This document shows, piece after piece, positions 15,001 to 34,433 of a stretch of 38,638 nt of DNA (position 1 is the stretch's first letter; each line of letters opens with the position of its first letter). The stretch is from contig MCFG01000049.1 of assembly GCA_002104895.1 (NCBI GenBank), forward strand, positions 207,501-246,138, written 5' to 3'. The translations under genes were made by a program, and so were the position numbers. Source of the DNA: Anaeromyces robustus. Its lineage: Eukaryota > Neocallimastigomycota > Neocallimastigomycetes > Neocallimastigales > Neocallimastigaceae. The notes under the pieces are model-generated. The model ran no database searches. It saw only the letters and a program-made list of their open reading frames with translations, and was not told where the DNA came from.

Positions 15001-18000
15001 AACAATTTCTTCTTTGACTTCTTCAACTGGTTGTTCTTCAATTGGTTGTTCAACAATTTCTTCTTTGATTTCTTCAACTGGTTGTTCTTCAATTGGTTGT
15101 TCAACAACTTCTTCTTCTTTAATTTCTTCAATTGGTTGTTCTTCAATTGGTTGTTCAACAACTTCTTCTTTGACTTCTTCAACTGGTTGTTCTTCAATTG
15201 GTTGTTCAACAACTTCTTCTTTGACTTCTTCAACTGGTTGTTCTTCAATTGGTTGTTCAACAATTTCTTCTTTGATTTCTTCAACTGGTTGTTCTTCGAT
15301 TGGTTGTTCAACAACTTCTTCTTTGATTTCTTCAATTGGTTGTTCAACAACTTCTTCTTCTTTAATTTCTTCAATTGGTTGTTGTTCAATTAGTTGTTCA
15401 ACAACTTCTTTAATTTCTTTAATTGGATGTTGTTCAATTGGTTGTTCAACAACTTCTTCTTCTTTAATTTCTTCAATTGGTTGTTCTTCAATTGGTTGTT
15501 CAACAACTTCTTCTTTGACTTCTTCAACTGGTTGTTCTTCAATTGGTTGTTCAACAACTTCTTCTTTGATTTCTTCAACTGGTTGTTCTTCATTTGGTTG
15601 TTCAACAATTTCTTCTTTGACTTCTTCAACTGGTTGTTCTTCAATTGGTTGTTCAACAATTTCTTCTTTGATTTCTTCAACTGGTTGTTCTTCAATTGGT
15701 TGTTCAACAACTTCTTTAATTTCTTCAACTGGTTGTTCTTCGATTGGTTGTTCAACAATTTCTTCTTTGATTTCTTCAACTGGTTGTTCTTCAATTGGTT
15801 GTTGTTCAATTGGTTGTTCAACAATTTCTTCTTTGATTTCTTCAACTGGTTGTTCTTCGATTGGTTGTTGTTCAATTGGTTGTTCAACAACTTCTTCTTT
15901 AATTTCTTCAACTGGTTGTTCTTCGATTGGTTGTTGTTCAATTGGTTGTTCAACAACTTCTTCTTTGATTTCTTCAATTGGTTTCTCAACCATTTCTTCT
16001 TTGATTTCTTCAACAATTGATTGTTCAACAACTTCTTCCTTGTTCTCTTCAATAACTAATTGTTCAACAATTTCTTCCTTAATTTTATCATTTGGTTTTT
16101 CTTCAATCTTCAACTTTTCTTCTTCAACAACGGATGGTTTTTCTTCAACAATTGATAAAATATTTATAACATCACTCTTACTGTCCTTTATAGATGAAGC
16201 TTGTTTTCTAGCCTTTTCTTCTTCTAAGCTTTCATCTTCTTCCTTATACTTTTCAATAATCATATTTATCTTCATAGTAGTATTATCTTCAAAGTTTTCT
16301 TCATCCATAGAATGGTTTGGATGATGTTTATGACTAATATTATTAAATTCTTTATTAATTTCAGAACTTAAACTACCCAATTCTAAATCAGTCTTAAAGT
16401 CTTGACTAAGACTAAGTTCATTTTGGAATTTCTTTTCTTTTCTAATATTTAATATATTTTCATCTAAATTACTTTCACCTGGAACGACAATAGAACTATA
16501 TTGAATACTTTCATCAAAACCTAAATTATTCTTATTATTAGAAAGAATGGTATATTCTTTATCCATTTCAAAACTAACATCAGTACGATTAGTTAAATCA
16601 AGATGTGTCTTATTTATATCCTTAGTTGGAGAAATAGATTCTTCATCATCATCATGTTCAGTTAATGATGGTATAATAATGGATGGTAAAAGATGAGTAT
16701 TCTTTTCTGTCTTTTCAGATGGTTGATTAAATATATCATCAAAGAAATTGGTATGTTTAGAAAGTGAGGAAGAAAGTGGCTTAACTTCATTCTTGTTTTT
16801 AATAGGATTATTATCAAACATTTTTCCAGTAGAAAGATATACAATTTCTTCATCATTAGAAAGTGAAGCTGTAGTAACTTCGGAACTTGGTGATGCAGTA
16901 TTATCGTTGTATTTTGGTAAACTATTAGTTTCCATTTTAAGCGTTTCATAATCAGAAGAAGAATATTCCTTTTTATGACTACCACCAATATTAATCTTTT
17001 TAATATCATTCTTATTAACAAATTCAGCTGATTTTGGTGGAAGAGATGGTCTATTTATTTCCTTTTTCAAACTACTTCCAATATTTGCTGGTTTAGGAAG
17101 TTGTTTATAAGTTGGAGAATTGACTTTACTAGCTGTTCTTTTTGAATTAATTTTCATATTATCATCTAAAGATAATTTACTGCTAATTCTTGGTGGTTTT
17201 ACTAAACTTTCTTCATTTGGAAGAACTACCTTTTTGGTACTTTTACCAATATTATCATCATGTGAATGACTAGATTTACTATTAACTCTTGATGAAGATG
17301 ATGATGTTTTATTATCTAAGCTATGTTCATCTTTCATTAAATTCAATATAAGGTTCTTTGTCACTAAAGTCTCATCTAATTCATCTTGACTTTTACGACT
17401 AAGTTTAGGGGATGAATCATAACTTTTACGAGTAAGCTTTGGTGATGATTTTGGTTTTATTTCATCTGTACTAGTTGTATTAAACTTCAATGTATCAAAA
17501 ATTGATTTTTCAAGATTAATTGGTTCTAAAGATGATGTCGATATTATTGAATGTTTAGAAGAAAGATTATGTTCAGGTTTATTATCATGTTTACCATCAG
17601 ATTTATTATTATCAATCTTACTTTCATGTTTACTATCATATACATTATCATGCTTACTATTATTACCTAAGGTAGTAGTTATAGAGAATGGTTTATAGGT
17701 AGATGAAGATATACTATTTATTGGTGAAGAACTAAAAGATTTCTTTTCAGAAGGTAATTTATAAGAAGTAGCTATTGTTGTCGGAGATGATGAAGTGATT
17801 GATTTTTTATCAGAGAACAATTTATATGTAGTAGAGGTAGCAGAAGTTGGTGTGGTTGATAATACAGTTGTAGGACTAGATTTCTTTTCTGAAGCAAAGA
17901 AATCTCTTGGGTATTTATTAGAAGTAGTATTGCTGTTAGTAGTAGAAGATGTTGTACTACCACCAATATAATGTTTAGTACTACTTAATGGAGTAGTTGG

Positions 18001-21000
18001 AGTTCTCAGAGTTGAGGTTGTTGTTGGTAAAGCATACTTTGAAGTAGTATTGGTAGATTTTTGTGAATCAAATGTGTTAATATTAACCACTGGCTTATGT
18101 ACATCAAAAGTATTCTTATTATTAAAAGTATTATTATCAATATATTCTTGAACCTTAGCTTCCATTTTTTTATCATAATCTGTAACAATCTTTTCTTCAC
18201 TATCAGAAACCTCTTCATATTCAATTTTTCCAAACAAGAATTCATGATTTTCAATTAAAATTTCTACTGCTTCACATTGACGTTTCATATCTTCAATTAA
18301 ACGTTGAGCAGATTCAATGACAGGAGATGGTTTAAGAAGAGTTGGTCCAAATACAATAGCAAGATTCTTTACCGTCATTTTGTTAATAGTGGAATAAAGT
18401 GATACACGGAAAAGATGTTGACATAAATAACGTAAAGTTACAAAATTAAGTCCTGGTAATAAATGAACAATATCTTGGAATTTAATCATACGTTCTCTAT
18501 AATCTTTAATTTGACTAGCATGAATAAATTCTTTATATAAATCATAAGTACAAACTGGTTCACGTTTTTCACCAATACCATCTCTTAAATAAGATTTTAA
18601 ACAACCTGTAACTACATGAATATCGTTATCATATAAATTGTTAGGTGATTCAATAGAACTAAATTCTAATGGAATAGAAGTAGTTGATTTTGATTTAGCA
18701 TGAGAATATCTTCTTTGAATATGATCTAAACTATCATCTTTAATACTAGGTGAAATCAAATTTACTTTACATGGATCCAATTCAAATTTCTTTCTTAAAG
18801 ATTGAATAGTAGCAGAATTACCAGATAAACGATAAATACCTTCAGTCCTTAGACCAATCTTTTCAACTAACTCAATACATTTTTGAATGAGTATTGGAAC
18901 TTCTGGAAGACTATTATCACTTACAGTAGATATACTGAAATGTTTAAAAGTAGCTGATTTAATAGCAGGAGAAATGCTATCAAATGATTTAAGATAGTAA
19001 CTTGTGTCAATAGATAAAGGATCTTTTGTATCTTTTGTAGATTTATCTTTCTTTGGTAAAGGTGGACGTCCACCATCTAAGAATTGATTTAATTTTTCTT
19101 CAAATTTTAATGTATTCTTTAAATCTAATTTTAATCCTTCATCAATTTCATCTTCATAATTAGTGTCTCTATTTTTCTTGTTGGTATCCTCAAGACTACT
19201 ACTTAATTTATTTGATAATGGAGATGATATTTCATTTAACTTTATTGGTTTGGAAATAGATAATGGTGAAGAAATATCTTTCTTTGTAAAGTGTAAATTT
19301 TCCTTAGAATTTGTTTTATTAGATTTTGTTGAGGTATAAGTATTAATATCTAAACTCTTCTTATTACTTTTTGATGGTGAGGATGAATAAGTAGAAGGAG
19401 AAGGAGAAGAAGAATGTGATTTAGAAATAGCGTTAATAAATGGTGAATAGAATTTTGATTTTTCTGATTTCTTAGGTGTTTGAGGTGATGAAGTAACAGG
19501 GGAATTAGAACCTGATGCAGTTGCAAGAGTTGTAACAGTAGAAGTAGTATTTATTAATTTATTTCTATTTTCTTTTGTTGGATTAGAAGCATATTCAACA
19601 AAAGCAGCATTAGAATAATTCTTTAATTCTTTATTAACAACATTTAATGGACGTGTTGGAATAGAAAGAACTTTACTTCCAACTTGACCCGGTAGAGAAG
19701 ATCCATTAGCTCCATCATGAGAAAGTAATACTGGAGCACTAATTAAACTCTTCTTTACCTTATCCTTACTCTTTTTAATTTTCTTTTCTTTTTTATTCTT
19801 TTTACTGCTTCCAGCAGATATAAGTTCATTTGCTTGATCAGTAATTTCATTTAAATTAATTACATTATTATTTATAAAAAGAGATGGAGTAGGTACTTGT
19901 GCATCAGCCATTGGAGATGACATAGGAGAATCAACATTTTTAAAACGAGTTGTAATATCATTTAATGGTTTTGGTGGTTCAGCATTCTTATAACGATTAG
20001 TAATTTCACTAATACGTGTTGCTGCACTACGTGAGTTATTTCTAGCTAAAGATGTTTTTGCAAATTTTGGTGAAGTATCAGTTATTGCAGCAGCTGAATT
20101 TGATGTTCTTGGTTCAGTAGGTGTAACATGCATAATATCACGAAGCTCAGTTGACTTTTTATTATTACTATTCTCTAATGAATTAAAAGCTCCATCACGA
20201 TGTTCCGTTGATTTCTTTGAACTATATGTTTCTATTTTATTAGCACTACTTGATGATTTTATAGAAGATGACGATGATTTAATATATTTTGAATTTGAAA
20301 ATGAATTGAAATTATTAATGAATTCAGGCATAGAATATTTTCTATAATATCTTGAAGGTGAAAGTAGGTTTTCATTCATTAATTTTTTTCCATCTTCAGG
20401 AAGAACATCTATATCAATAGATGGTTTTCTAGTCTTTGTTTTTTCCACAATACTACCATTTATAGTCTTTTTAGCTAAAGGATTTTCAGAAGAAATTGAA
20501 TAAGATTTTGGACGACTTTTAAATACATTTGCTGATTCTTTCTTTTCCAATAAAGCTTCATTTAAATTACTATCAGATTTTTTATTTGAAGATATTGAGT
20601 TATTAGAAGATGAAGAAGAATAAGATGCAGCATCATCAATATGTTTACAATAATTAAAGAATTTTTGATTATATTGATTTTGAATAGATTTTATCTTATT
20701 TTTTCCTTTTTCTTTCTTATCTTTGCTATGTGAAGATGTAGTCTCTGTTTTTGGTACATATGGGAAGGTATAACTTTTAATATCTACATTTTGGAATAAA
20801 TCATCATTGTCATTTTTATTATTATTTTCAGTAACAGGCGTTGATGTATGTTTAGATTCATAGTGATCCATTATATATTTATAATCTGAAGCAAAATCTA
20901 TACTTTCAAATAATTCATCATCATTATGAATAAAACTACCTTGTTTTAATGAATTTTGCCAATTTAAAACTTCAGTTTGCATTAATGAAGATAAATTAAA

Positions 21001-22714
21001 ACTTTTATTTTCAACTACTGAAGTTTCTTCAATAAATGAATGTACATGACTTACACCAATATTTGATATTTCAATTAGCATTTGATCCATTAAATATTTT
21101 GGTTCTTCTTCTTTTAAATCAATTCCTTGAATAGTAGATAAAGCAAGGATATTAGGATTATTATCAGTAATAACTGGTGTAACAATAGAATAATACAATG
21201 GTATATAATGAACAAGAACTTTCTTTGCTGAAAGAATTTCTAATGGACCACTAATATCATTAACAGTACAAATAAGACTTGTATGATGATGTTGATGTTG
21301 ACTTGATGGATAAGATGGTATAAAATTTTCATCATCAGAAGTAGGGGAAGTCGTCGCTTGAGTACCCTCAATCATTTTAACTTGTCTTCTTGTAGCACTT
21401 GATTTTGACATAGATAAAATCTATATTAATTATCAAAAAAATAATTAGTAAAATAATAATAATAATAATAATAATATAAAATTATATATAATTTTTTTTA
21501 ATTATAATTGAATTAAAAATTCATTAGTAGTTTATAAATACTAACTCTACTTAATGGTTTTTCTACAAGATTTTTTCGTATATTTTCTATACTCATTTTA
21601 TTCATAACTGAATGTTTTGGTTTTAAATTATTATTTGGTTTTGAAATTGGCTTCTTACGAATTAACTGATAAAAGAATATATATGGACCACGTATTTCTA
21701 CATAAAAAATTAACCATTTTGAAGATGAAGGCGTTATAGTAGGTTCTTGAAGTTTTCCTTTAATTGAACCTACTTTTTCTTCCTTTTTTTGTTTCTTTAA
21801 AAAGTTTGAATGTTTTAATTTATTTATTACTGAAGGATTAGAATTATTAAGGCTATTATTACTTTCTTTTGTATAAATATTTTTTCTTAATATATAACCT
21901 GATTTTTCAAGTGGCCATTTCATACTAATATTTACAACATTTTCTGAAACTTGTTTACTATCAATAAATTCATCAATCTATTACAAAAAAAAGCAAAAAA
22001 GAAATATATTTATATAATTATATTATAAAAAATTATTAATAAATATCAAAAATAAAAAAAATTACATCATAATTAAAAATCAAAAAAAAATTATATATAT
22101 TATTTTCTAAATATTTTATTTTTCTCATATAATCATTCTTTTAAAATAATTTTTAAATCTTATATTACCTTTAATCTCGGTAAAACAAATGTATTTGTAT
22201 GACCTTCTAAACTTGATATATCACTGATTAAAAGAGAAGATCTTTTTTCAGCTAAACTCTTTGGATTTTTCAGTATATGTTGTTCAAAATAAGATTTTAT
22301 ATTTAAAAATTCTTTAGTTGAAATAGCTTGAATTCTTGTTTTTGAAAAAACAGTAGCATTTGCAATTAATGCCGTTGAATGATTATACATAGAATTCAAT
22401 AATTCATCATTATTATTGCTGTTGGTATTATTATTTAAATTATATACATTGTTTGTGTTAGAAGTAGAACCAGAGGTACGGTGATGACCAGTATCTCTAT
22501 GCGTTTGAATCTGTTGCGGTATATCATGACTACCTAAATAATGTTTATAAGTAGTTGATTCACTTTCACGTGGAGGTGATCTTGTTTTTGATTTATTTTC
22601 ATTACTTGAATGTTGATATGATGAATATTTTGAAGATGAATAGGAAGGCAAAGGATGGTATTTATCCATTCTATCTGTTAATTTATATACTTTTGTTTGT
22701 ACATTACTTTCCAT
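12088..22714 (-). CDS. Giant PH-RhoGAP protein with acidic 17-residue repeats, 3 exons
   Basis: Exons on the minus strand are 22714-22169, 21977-21546 and 21420-12088 (about 3436 aa). Exon 3 alone is open for 3107 codons from an internal ATG at 21411. I extend it upstream because exon 2 holds the first PH-domain strands (W203, SGYILRKNIY, then KWLIFYVEIRGPYIFFYQ) and exon 3 the likely last helix (TEVLNWQNSLKQ, about 474-486). The ILS codons before the internal ATG follow a TAG acceptor with a nearby TACTAAT branch-like site. The RhoGAP domain is at about 1150-1386, with arginine finger GIYRLSG (Arg about 1190, codon at 18831-18829) and NLAIVFGPTLL. Such domains speed GTP hydrolysis by Rho/Rac/Cdc42, and the PH domain suggests membrane targeting. 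PPLPKK and PSLPPK are possible SH3 ligands. Much of the rest is Ser/Lys-rich and disordered-looking. The exon 2 donor (GTTAGT) is the least certain border. Confidence 0.82.
12590..16095 (-). repeat. Coding minisatellite: 51-bp / 17-residue acidic repeat
   Basis: The unit reads VEQPIEEQPVEEIKEEV with I/V, E/K and Q/H variation and occasional loss of EEQP or one codon. I estimate 60-70 units by length. Edges (12590-13200 and 15990-16095) are more diverged than the core, as expected for a tandem array renewed by unequal exchange. It encodes residues of about 2100-3270 of the RhoGAP protein, an extended Glu/Pro-rich segment. The DNA is also free of stops over long distances in several other frames, which creates spurious long frames on both strands. 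Confidence 0.95.
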
Positions 22715-25700
22715 GTTGAAATATTATATCTCTATTAAACTTTATTATTATAATTTATAAAAAATATCATTTAATAAATATAGTATAGTATAATAAAAGA
22801 ATAATACTAATCATATAATTAATTTTTAATTACTTTAATGAATATTTATTTTTGCATAGATTTATGTACTTATAATAGTTATTTTCAAATAAAATTACTA
22901 TTAAAATAACGATTTGGTATATATTAGAGTTATTTTTTAACAAAATATAATTTTATTCTAATATAATCTGTCTATTTAAATATACAATTTTACTGTATTA
23001 TATATCATTCCTTTTTAAAATATTTTTATTTTTTGATAATAAAAATAAATAATAAATTAATTAATAAAATTAACAAAATAGAAAAATATAATAAAAAAGA
23101 ATTGATAAAATGGTTTAATGAATTATATTAGAATTATTGGGTAAATTTATCACTTTTTTTTTTCTTTTGTTATTAATATATCAAAAGCTATTATTATTAA
23201 ATTTATTTTTATTATTTATTTAAAAAAAAACATTAGAAAGTTGAAATAAATATTATGTATTTGTTGTAATAAAAAATAATATTATAATATATTATTTATA
23301 ACAACTATTTGAATTGATTATAACAAAAGCATAAAAAGTCGCTACGAAATAAATATATTATATATTTTTTATTTTTGAATTTTTGGATTTCTTATTTTAT
23401 ATAATTTTGTTAATAAATTCTTTTTCTTTTTTATAAATAAATATTTATTTAAAATTTTTATAATTTCAAATTTGTTTTTTTTTAATCTTTTATATTTGTT
23501 TTTTTTTTTAATATATATTTGTTTGTTAAATCACAAATACATATTCCTTCAACTCTTTCTATGAGTTTTTTTTTTAAAAAATAAAATATTTTTTATCTCG
23601 CTTGTTTAATAAAATAATTTTAACTTTTTTCTTTCTTTTATCTTATTTATTTGATTATTTATTTATATAAATAAAGGTTGCTTTTTTATTTATTATTAAT
23701 ATTAAATATTTTCTAAAACAAATATTGTTTCCTTTATTTATTCAAATTGTATAAAATAAATTAAAAAAATAAATAAGTTATTAATATTGTCTTAAAAATT
23801 TCAATCTTATTCCTTTTATTTATTCATAAATATATTAACTATTTACTTTCGTTTTATTGTAAATTAATAAACTAAACAATGAATAAAGTAAATAATTATT
23901 TTTAAATAAAATGAATTTTAGTATAAATAAATTGTGTATATTTTATTTAACAAAAAAAAAAATCTCTAGTATTGAAATGTTATTACTAATTAATTATTTT
24001 ATTTATAAATTAATGTTTATTGTTACTGTTTTATAACGATTTTTGTTTTGATTATATGATTATATATTATCTATTAATATTGCTATTTTTTTAATATTTG
24101 ATTTATATTATTGTTATTTTAGATTTATAAATATTGTTTCAATTCTTGTTCTATAATTAGTTTTTTCTAAAATTTTTCTTTTAAATTTGTTTTTATTTTT
24201 TTCTTTTTATTTTTTATTTTTATTTATTTTTTGATTATTATTTATTTATAATTTATTTTTTCTTTCTTTTGGATTAAAAAAAAAAAAAGAATTTTCAAAA
24301 TTATTAATTTAATAAGAATAAGAAATAAAAAATAAAAAATAAAAAAAAAAAAAACAATAATATAAAAATTAAATATATATAATTAAAAATATAATAAATA
24401 TTATATTAAAAAATAAAAAAGGAAAAAACAGAAAAATAGTAAGGAAAAAAATTTTTTGAGATATATAAATGATAAATTAATATTCTAATGAATAAAATAA
24501 ATAAAGCTTTATAGTAATATAAATATAATAATAATAATTGAAAGATATAATACTATATAAAATATTTAAATATAATAAAAATATTAAAAATATTAAAACT
24601 TTAATATTACTATTACTATATTTTTTAAATATATATTTTTTTTTCTTTTTTTTTTTTTCTTCTTTTTTTTGTTAATTTTTAATGTCACTAATTAATATAA
24701 AACAAGTTTATTATAATAAATATATAAATATATAATAGAATATTTTAATATATATTGCAATTTATATTATTTATTAGAAATTGATACAATAAAATACAAC
24801 ATATAAAAATATTATAAATATATATGTAATATATTATTATATTATTATAATATATTTTATATTATATTTTAATATAATATATATTATTATTAATAATATT
24901 TATTAATATATTTTCAATTGAATTAATATAATACAATGTATTTATTATTAAATATAAATAACTAAAAAAAATTAATAATAACATAAAAAGGAAATTTTTC
25001 AATAAAAAAAAATAAATAAATCTTTTTTCAATAATTAATAATATATGTAAAACTTTTTTTATATATTTTATAATATTTATAATATATAATGTACAATAAT
25101 ATATTTGTATTACAATAACACAAAAAGTTTTTTTATATTTAAATTGTTTAAATGAAATTTATATATTAAAAAATATATAAAATATATTGAAATATATTAT
25201 TAAAAAAGTATATTTATTATATAAATTGTATTATTTTTAATAATAGAATTAATATCATCTATGAATAGATAAATTAATTAATTAAAATATACGGCAAGAA
25301 TAATAATATATATCATTTAATATATTGGAATATGTTATATAATATATAATTGTATATTATTTAATATAAAACATTAAGAAAAAAGATTTTTTGTCATACA
25401 TAGAATCTATATGAATAATTGAATAAACAAGGTTTACCATAGGTAGAGTTCTATTATTTAATATATATAAAAATAATATTTACTATATAACTATAAACTA
25501 TTATAAATAGTATGGTATAATAAAAATAATAAATATTTTTTGTGCAATTTAAAAATGAAAAAACATCGTTTTGAAAATAAAACTTTAATTATTACTAATT
25601 AATTCCTTTATCACAATTTTTGATTTATTTATTAATTTTTTATTAATTTTTTATTAATTTACTTACTAATTATTTATATATTTATTAATATATTGCTTTA

Positions 25701-25775
25701 TATATTATTTACATTTATTTATTTATTTATTTACTAAATTATTTAATATACTTATTTAATAATATACTTATTTAT

Positions 25776-26015
<240 letters not shown>

Positions 26016-26579
26016 ATATTTATTTATTTATTTATAAAAGAATAATCTTATTACAATAATTTATCTATATATTTTGTATTATATAAAATGTACAAAAAAG
26101 GTAATATTATATATTAAATCATTTTCTTATATATATACGAAAATTAATAAAAGATATATAACAAAATATATTGATATTATATAAAAAAATTTTTTCATAT
26201 TATAATCCGTAACACTAAAAAAAAAAAACTTAAAAGTTAATATATTTTTTGAAAAATTTAATTATTATAACATTTTTAATAACTTTATTTAGTAATTATT
26301 ATTAGCCAATAAAATATATGTAAATATTTAAATAAACAAATTTTTATATATGAAAATAAATGAACAATTTTCGTAATTAAATATTTAATTAAATTAATAA
26401 ATTAACAAATAATTAAAAAAATTCAAAAACAAAATATAACAGAATATAAAAACCTTTTATATACAATATATTATAAAAATTAACTTCATGAAAATCAATA
26501 GTAAAATTATTTTTGTGACAGTAAATAATATATTAATATTAATAAATAAATAAATTATTATTATTATTATTATTATTAT

Positions 26580-26684
26580 ATTATTTATCTATTAATTTAT
26601 TTATCTATTTATTTATTTATTTATTTATCTATTTATTTATTTATTGATTTATTGATTTATTGATTTATTGATTTATTTATTGAT

Positions 26685-26731
<47 letters not shown>

Positions 26732-26850
26732 TTGATTTATTTATTTATCTATTTATTATTATCATTTATTATTATTATTTATTATTATTATTATTTATTA
26801 ATTTATTTATTTATTATTTTCATTTATTATTATTATTATTATTATAATTA
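26580..26850. repeat. Mixed TTTA / TTGAT / TTA array
   Basis: A TTTA array is interspersed with TTGA variants (ATTGATTT repeated several times near 26640-26690), passing into TTA and TAT arrays. The apparent Tyr/Leu/Ile-rich frame on the plus strand is produced by the repeat. Confidence 0.9.
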
Positions 26851-27454
26851 TAATTATTATTATTATATACAATATATGATTTACTTTTTACTTTTTGCAT
26901 ATTTGTTTAATTGCTTAATAATTCAATAAATTCTGCCACTTTTTTTTTTCTAATTATAATTATGTATATTTTTATTTTATCTATTTTAATTATTTTATTA
27001 AAAAAATAGCAATGGTATAAACATAGCTAAACAGACGTAAATTTATTGTATTAAATTAAATAATAAAATATTAAATTTAAATATCGTTAAACTGATTAAA
27101 CAATTTTTTTACAATAAATAATAAAGATGACTTTATTATTAAATAATTAAGACTACCTCTAAAATATTATATTTACCATTAATTTTTTATTATTTACTTT
27201 TTTTTTTGTTTATAATAAACAGAAGCTATAAAATTATATAAATACATTATATATACAATAATTTGTGTCATAAACAAATATCTGTGTTATAAACAAAAAA
27301 TAATAAATTATAAACAAATAATTTAATTATTAAATCCATTAATGATTAATATATTTGCAACGCCACAATAAATATTACTATAATAATTAAAATATTACTT
27401 TTTTTGGAATACATTTTTCAACAATTTAAATATATAATATATTAATTATATATT

Positions 27455-27461
27455 TATTCAT

Positions 27462-27524
<63 letters not shown>

Positions 27525-27553
27525 TTCATTTATTATTATTTCATTTATTTATT

Positions 27554-27608
<55 letters not shown>

Positions 27609-27635
27609 TTATTTCATTTATTTATTCATTTATTA
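27455..27635. repeat. (TTTA)n array with interruptions
   Basis: Two TTTA runs (about 27461-27528 and 27545-27608) are separated by CATTTATTATTTC-like interruptions that recur near 27615-27635. This suggests duplication of a larger block. Confidence 0.9.
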
Positions 27636-28014
27636 TTTTGACCTCCACTAAACACAAATAAATAAGATTATATGATTTATAAATATATAACTACTCTATA
27701 AAAAATTTACAAAAACGAATGATATTTTTAAATTTATTATTATTTAAACTTTTAAATTAAACAATTGATCAATTTTTATTAAGACAAAATAAAGTAAGAC
27801 TATGGTATTTTTATATTTTTAAATAATATCTGTCTAATGCTTTTTTTTTTATATTTCTTAGTTGATATATATTAATAAAAAATTGTTAATTTTTTTTTTT
27901 TTTTTTTTTTTTAATTATAAATCAAATATTTATAAATCTTTTCATAATATTTCTTTTTAATAAGTAGAATATATATAATTAAATTATTTAATTAACAAGT
28001 TTTATTATTTATTC

Positions 28015-28069
28015 ATTTATTTAATTAATTAAATATTATTTATTTATTTATTTATTTAATTAATTAAAT

Positions 28070-28125
<56 letters not shown>

Positions 28126-28130
28126 TTCAT
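28015..28130. repeat. (TTTA)n array with duplicated leader
   Basis: The segment TTTAATTAATTAAATATTATTTATTTATT occurs twice in tandem (from about 28019 and 28052) before a pure TTTA run to about 28126. Confidence 0.9.
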
Positions 28131-29596
28131 AAATTAATGACATAACTTTTTTTATCTTTTAAATAAAACATAAATACATTTAGTTATATCAATACAAAAT
28201 TCTAATATATATACATATTATATTATTTTGATAATATTGAAATTGATAAAAATATTTTTATTTATTTTAATATATGCTATCAAAATAAATATATATATAT
28301 ACTCATATATCATATATATCTCATAATACAATACACAGATAGAGTATTAATTATTAATAACTTTAATAATTTGTAATAAATATTACTATCTTAAAAATAA
28401 AATAATTTTAAATAAAAAAGTAAATTTTACCTTTTATATATAAAATTATTAAAATAAAGCAACATAAAAACTTTTTTTCACATATAATCTAATATTTGAT
28501 TTAAAAGTAAAAGATAATATAATAAAAATATATATATATAAATAATTTTTAATTTACAAATTAGTTATTATTATATTTATTATTATGACATGTAACTATT
28601 TTGATATCAATAAGAATTTCATTTTCATTTTCTACACAGCATATGAGATTTGCGAATAATTATTATTAAAACTTAAATTAATTATTTTAATTTATTCATT
28701 AATTATTTTATCAACTATTTATAAATTAAAATGAAATATAATTAACAAAATAAATTTAATTAACCTCTATATTTTGTAATTAGTTAATTAGTATATTTTG
28801 TATATTTTGAATCAAGAAGTATTACAACTATTTAATATTTAATATTTAATATTTTCATTATTACACTATAAATTAATTTATATTTTTTAATTTAATATAT
28901 AACATAAATTATAATTTATATTAACATATATATTTATATAAATATAAACATTAAAACATATACTTGTTAGAATGTAATAGATATACTTTTATTACTTGAC
29001 AAATATTTATAAAAAAAAAATATTTTAAAATAACTCATTATTTTCCTTTTTTTCTTTTTTATTTTTTAAATTTTATTTATTGGTAGTATTGAAACAAAAA
29101 AATAAGACCTACATCATAAACATCCCATTTTAATAACTATCTGTAATTTTCTTTTATAAATAAATTAATATTATAAAATTATGTATTTTATTTTAAACCT
29201 ATAATAAATGAATATTTTTAAACAATAAATAATATGATATTCAGTCTGATATTATAATTAATATTAATATCATTCCATTACGTATAATAAATTGAAAATT
29301 TAAATAATTAATATTTATTCAATATAAAAATTATTATACAAAATTGTTTATATTATATTTTTTTTATTGAGAAGATTTTTATTATTGAAAAGATTAAAAT
29401 TTTTATTTTTTTTTTTTAAAAAAAAAAAAATTAAACAAATTGTTTAAAAAACTTTAATCATTAAAAAATGATTGGTTAATTTTGATATGTATGTTTAATA
29501 AAGTGAAATAAAATAAAATAAAATAATATAAAATAATTAACATAATAAACTTATTTAAAAGTTATAAAATATTTTAATTTTAAATATTAAATTAAA

Positions 29597-34207
<4,611 letters not shown>

Positions 34208-34401
34208 TTGTGTATAAATAATATAGAAAAATAAATTACACTATAATATTGAAAAAATAGCACATAATATAATCAATATATTTATTTATATTATTAAGAA
34301 TATATTTTATCTACTATAAATTAATTATATTACGTTTTCTTTTTTTTTTTTTTTGTTATTTAATATCTATTTAATTTATTTATTTTTATTTATTTAATTT
34401 T

Positions 34402-34433
<32 letters not shown>

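Noticed and set aside
13299-16052. Lys/Asn/Gln-rich and Phe/Asn/Trp-rich frames over the repeat
   Set aside because: They are off-frame readings of the same array, broken wherever units vary in length.
13259-16324. 1021-aa Ser/Gly/Cys-rich frame antisense to the RhoGAP repeat
   Set aside because: It is entirely explained by the stop-free 51-bp repeat. Outside the array the frame closes at once, and the RhoGAP strand has clear domains.
12088-21411. RhoGAP gene as a single-exon gene starting at 21411
   Set aside because: An acceptor and branch-like site sit just upstream, and the upstream exons complete a PH domain in phase. I therefore prefer the three-exon model, while noting that the exon 2 donor is uncertain.
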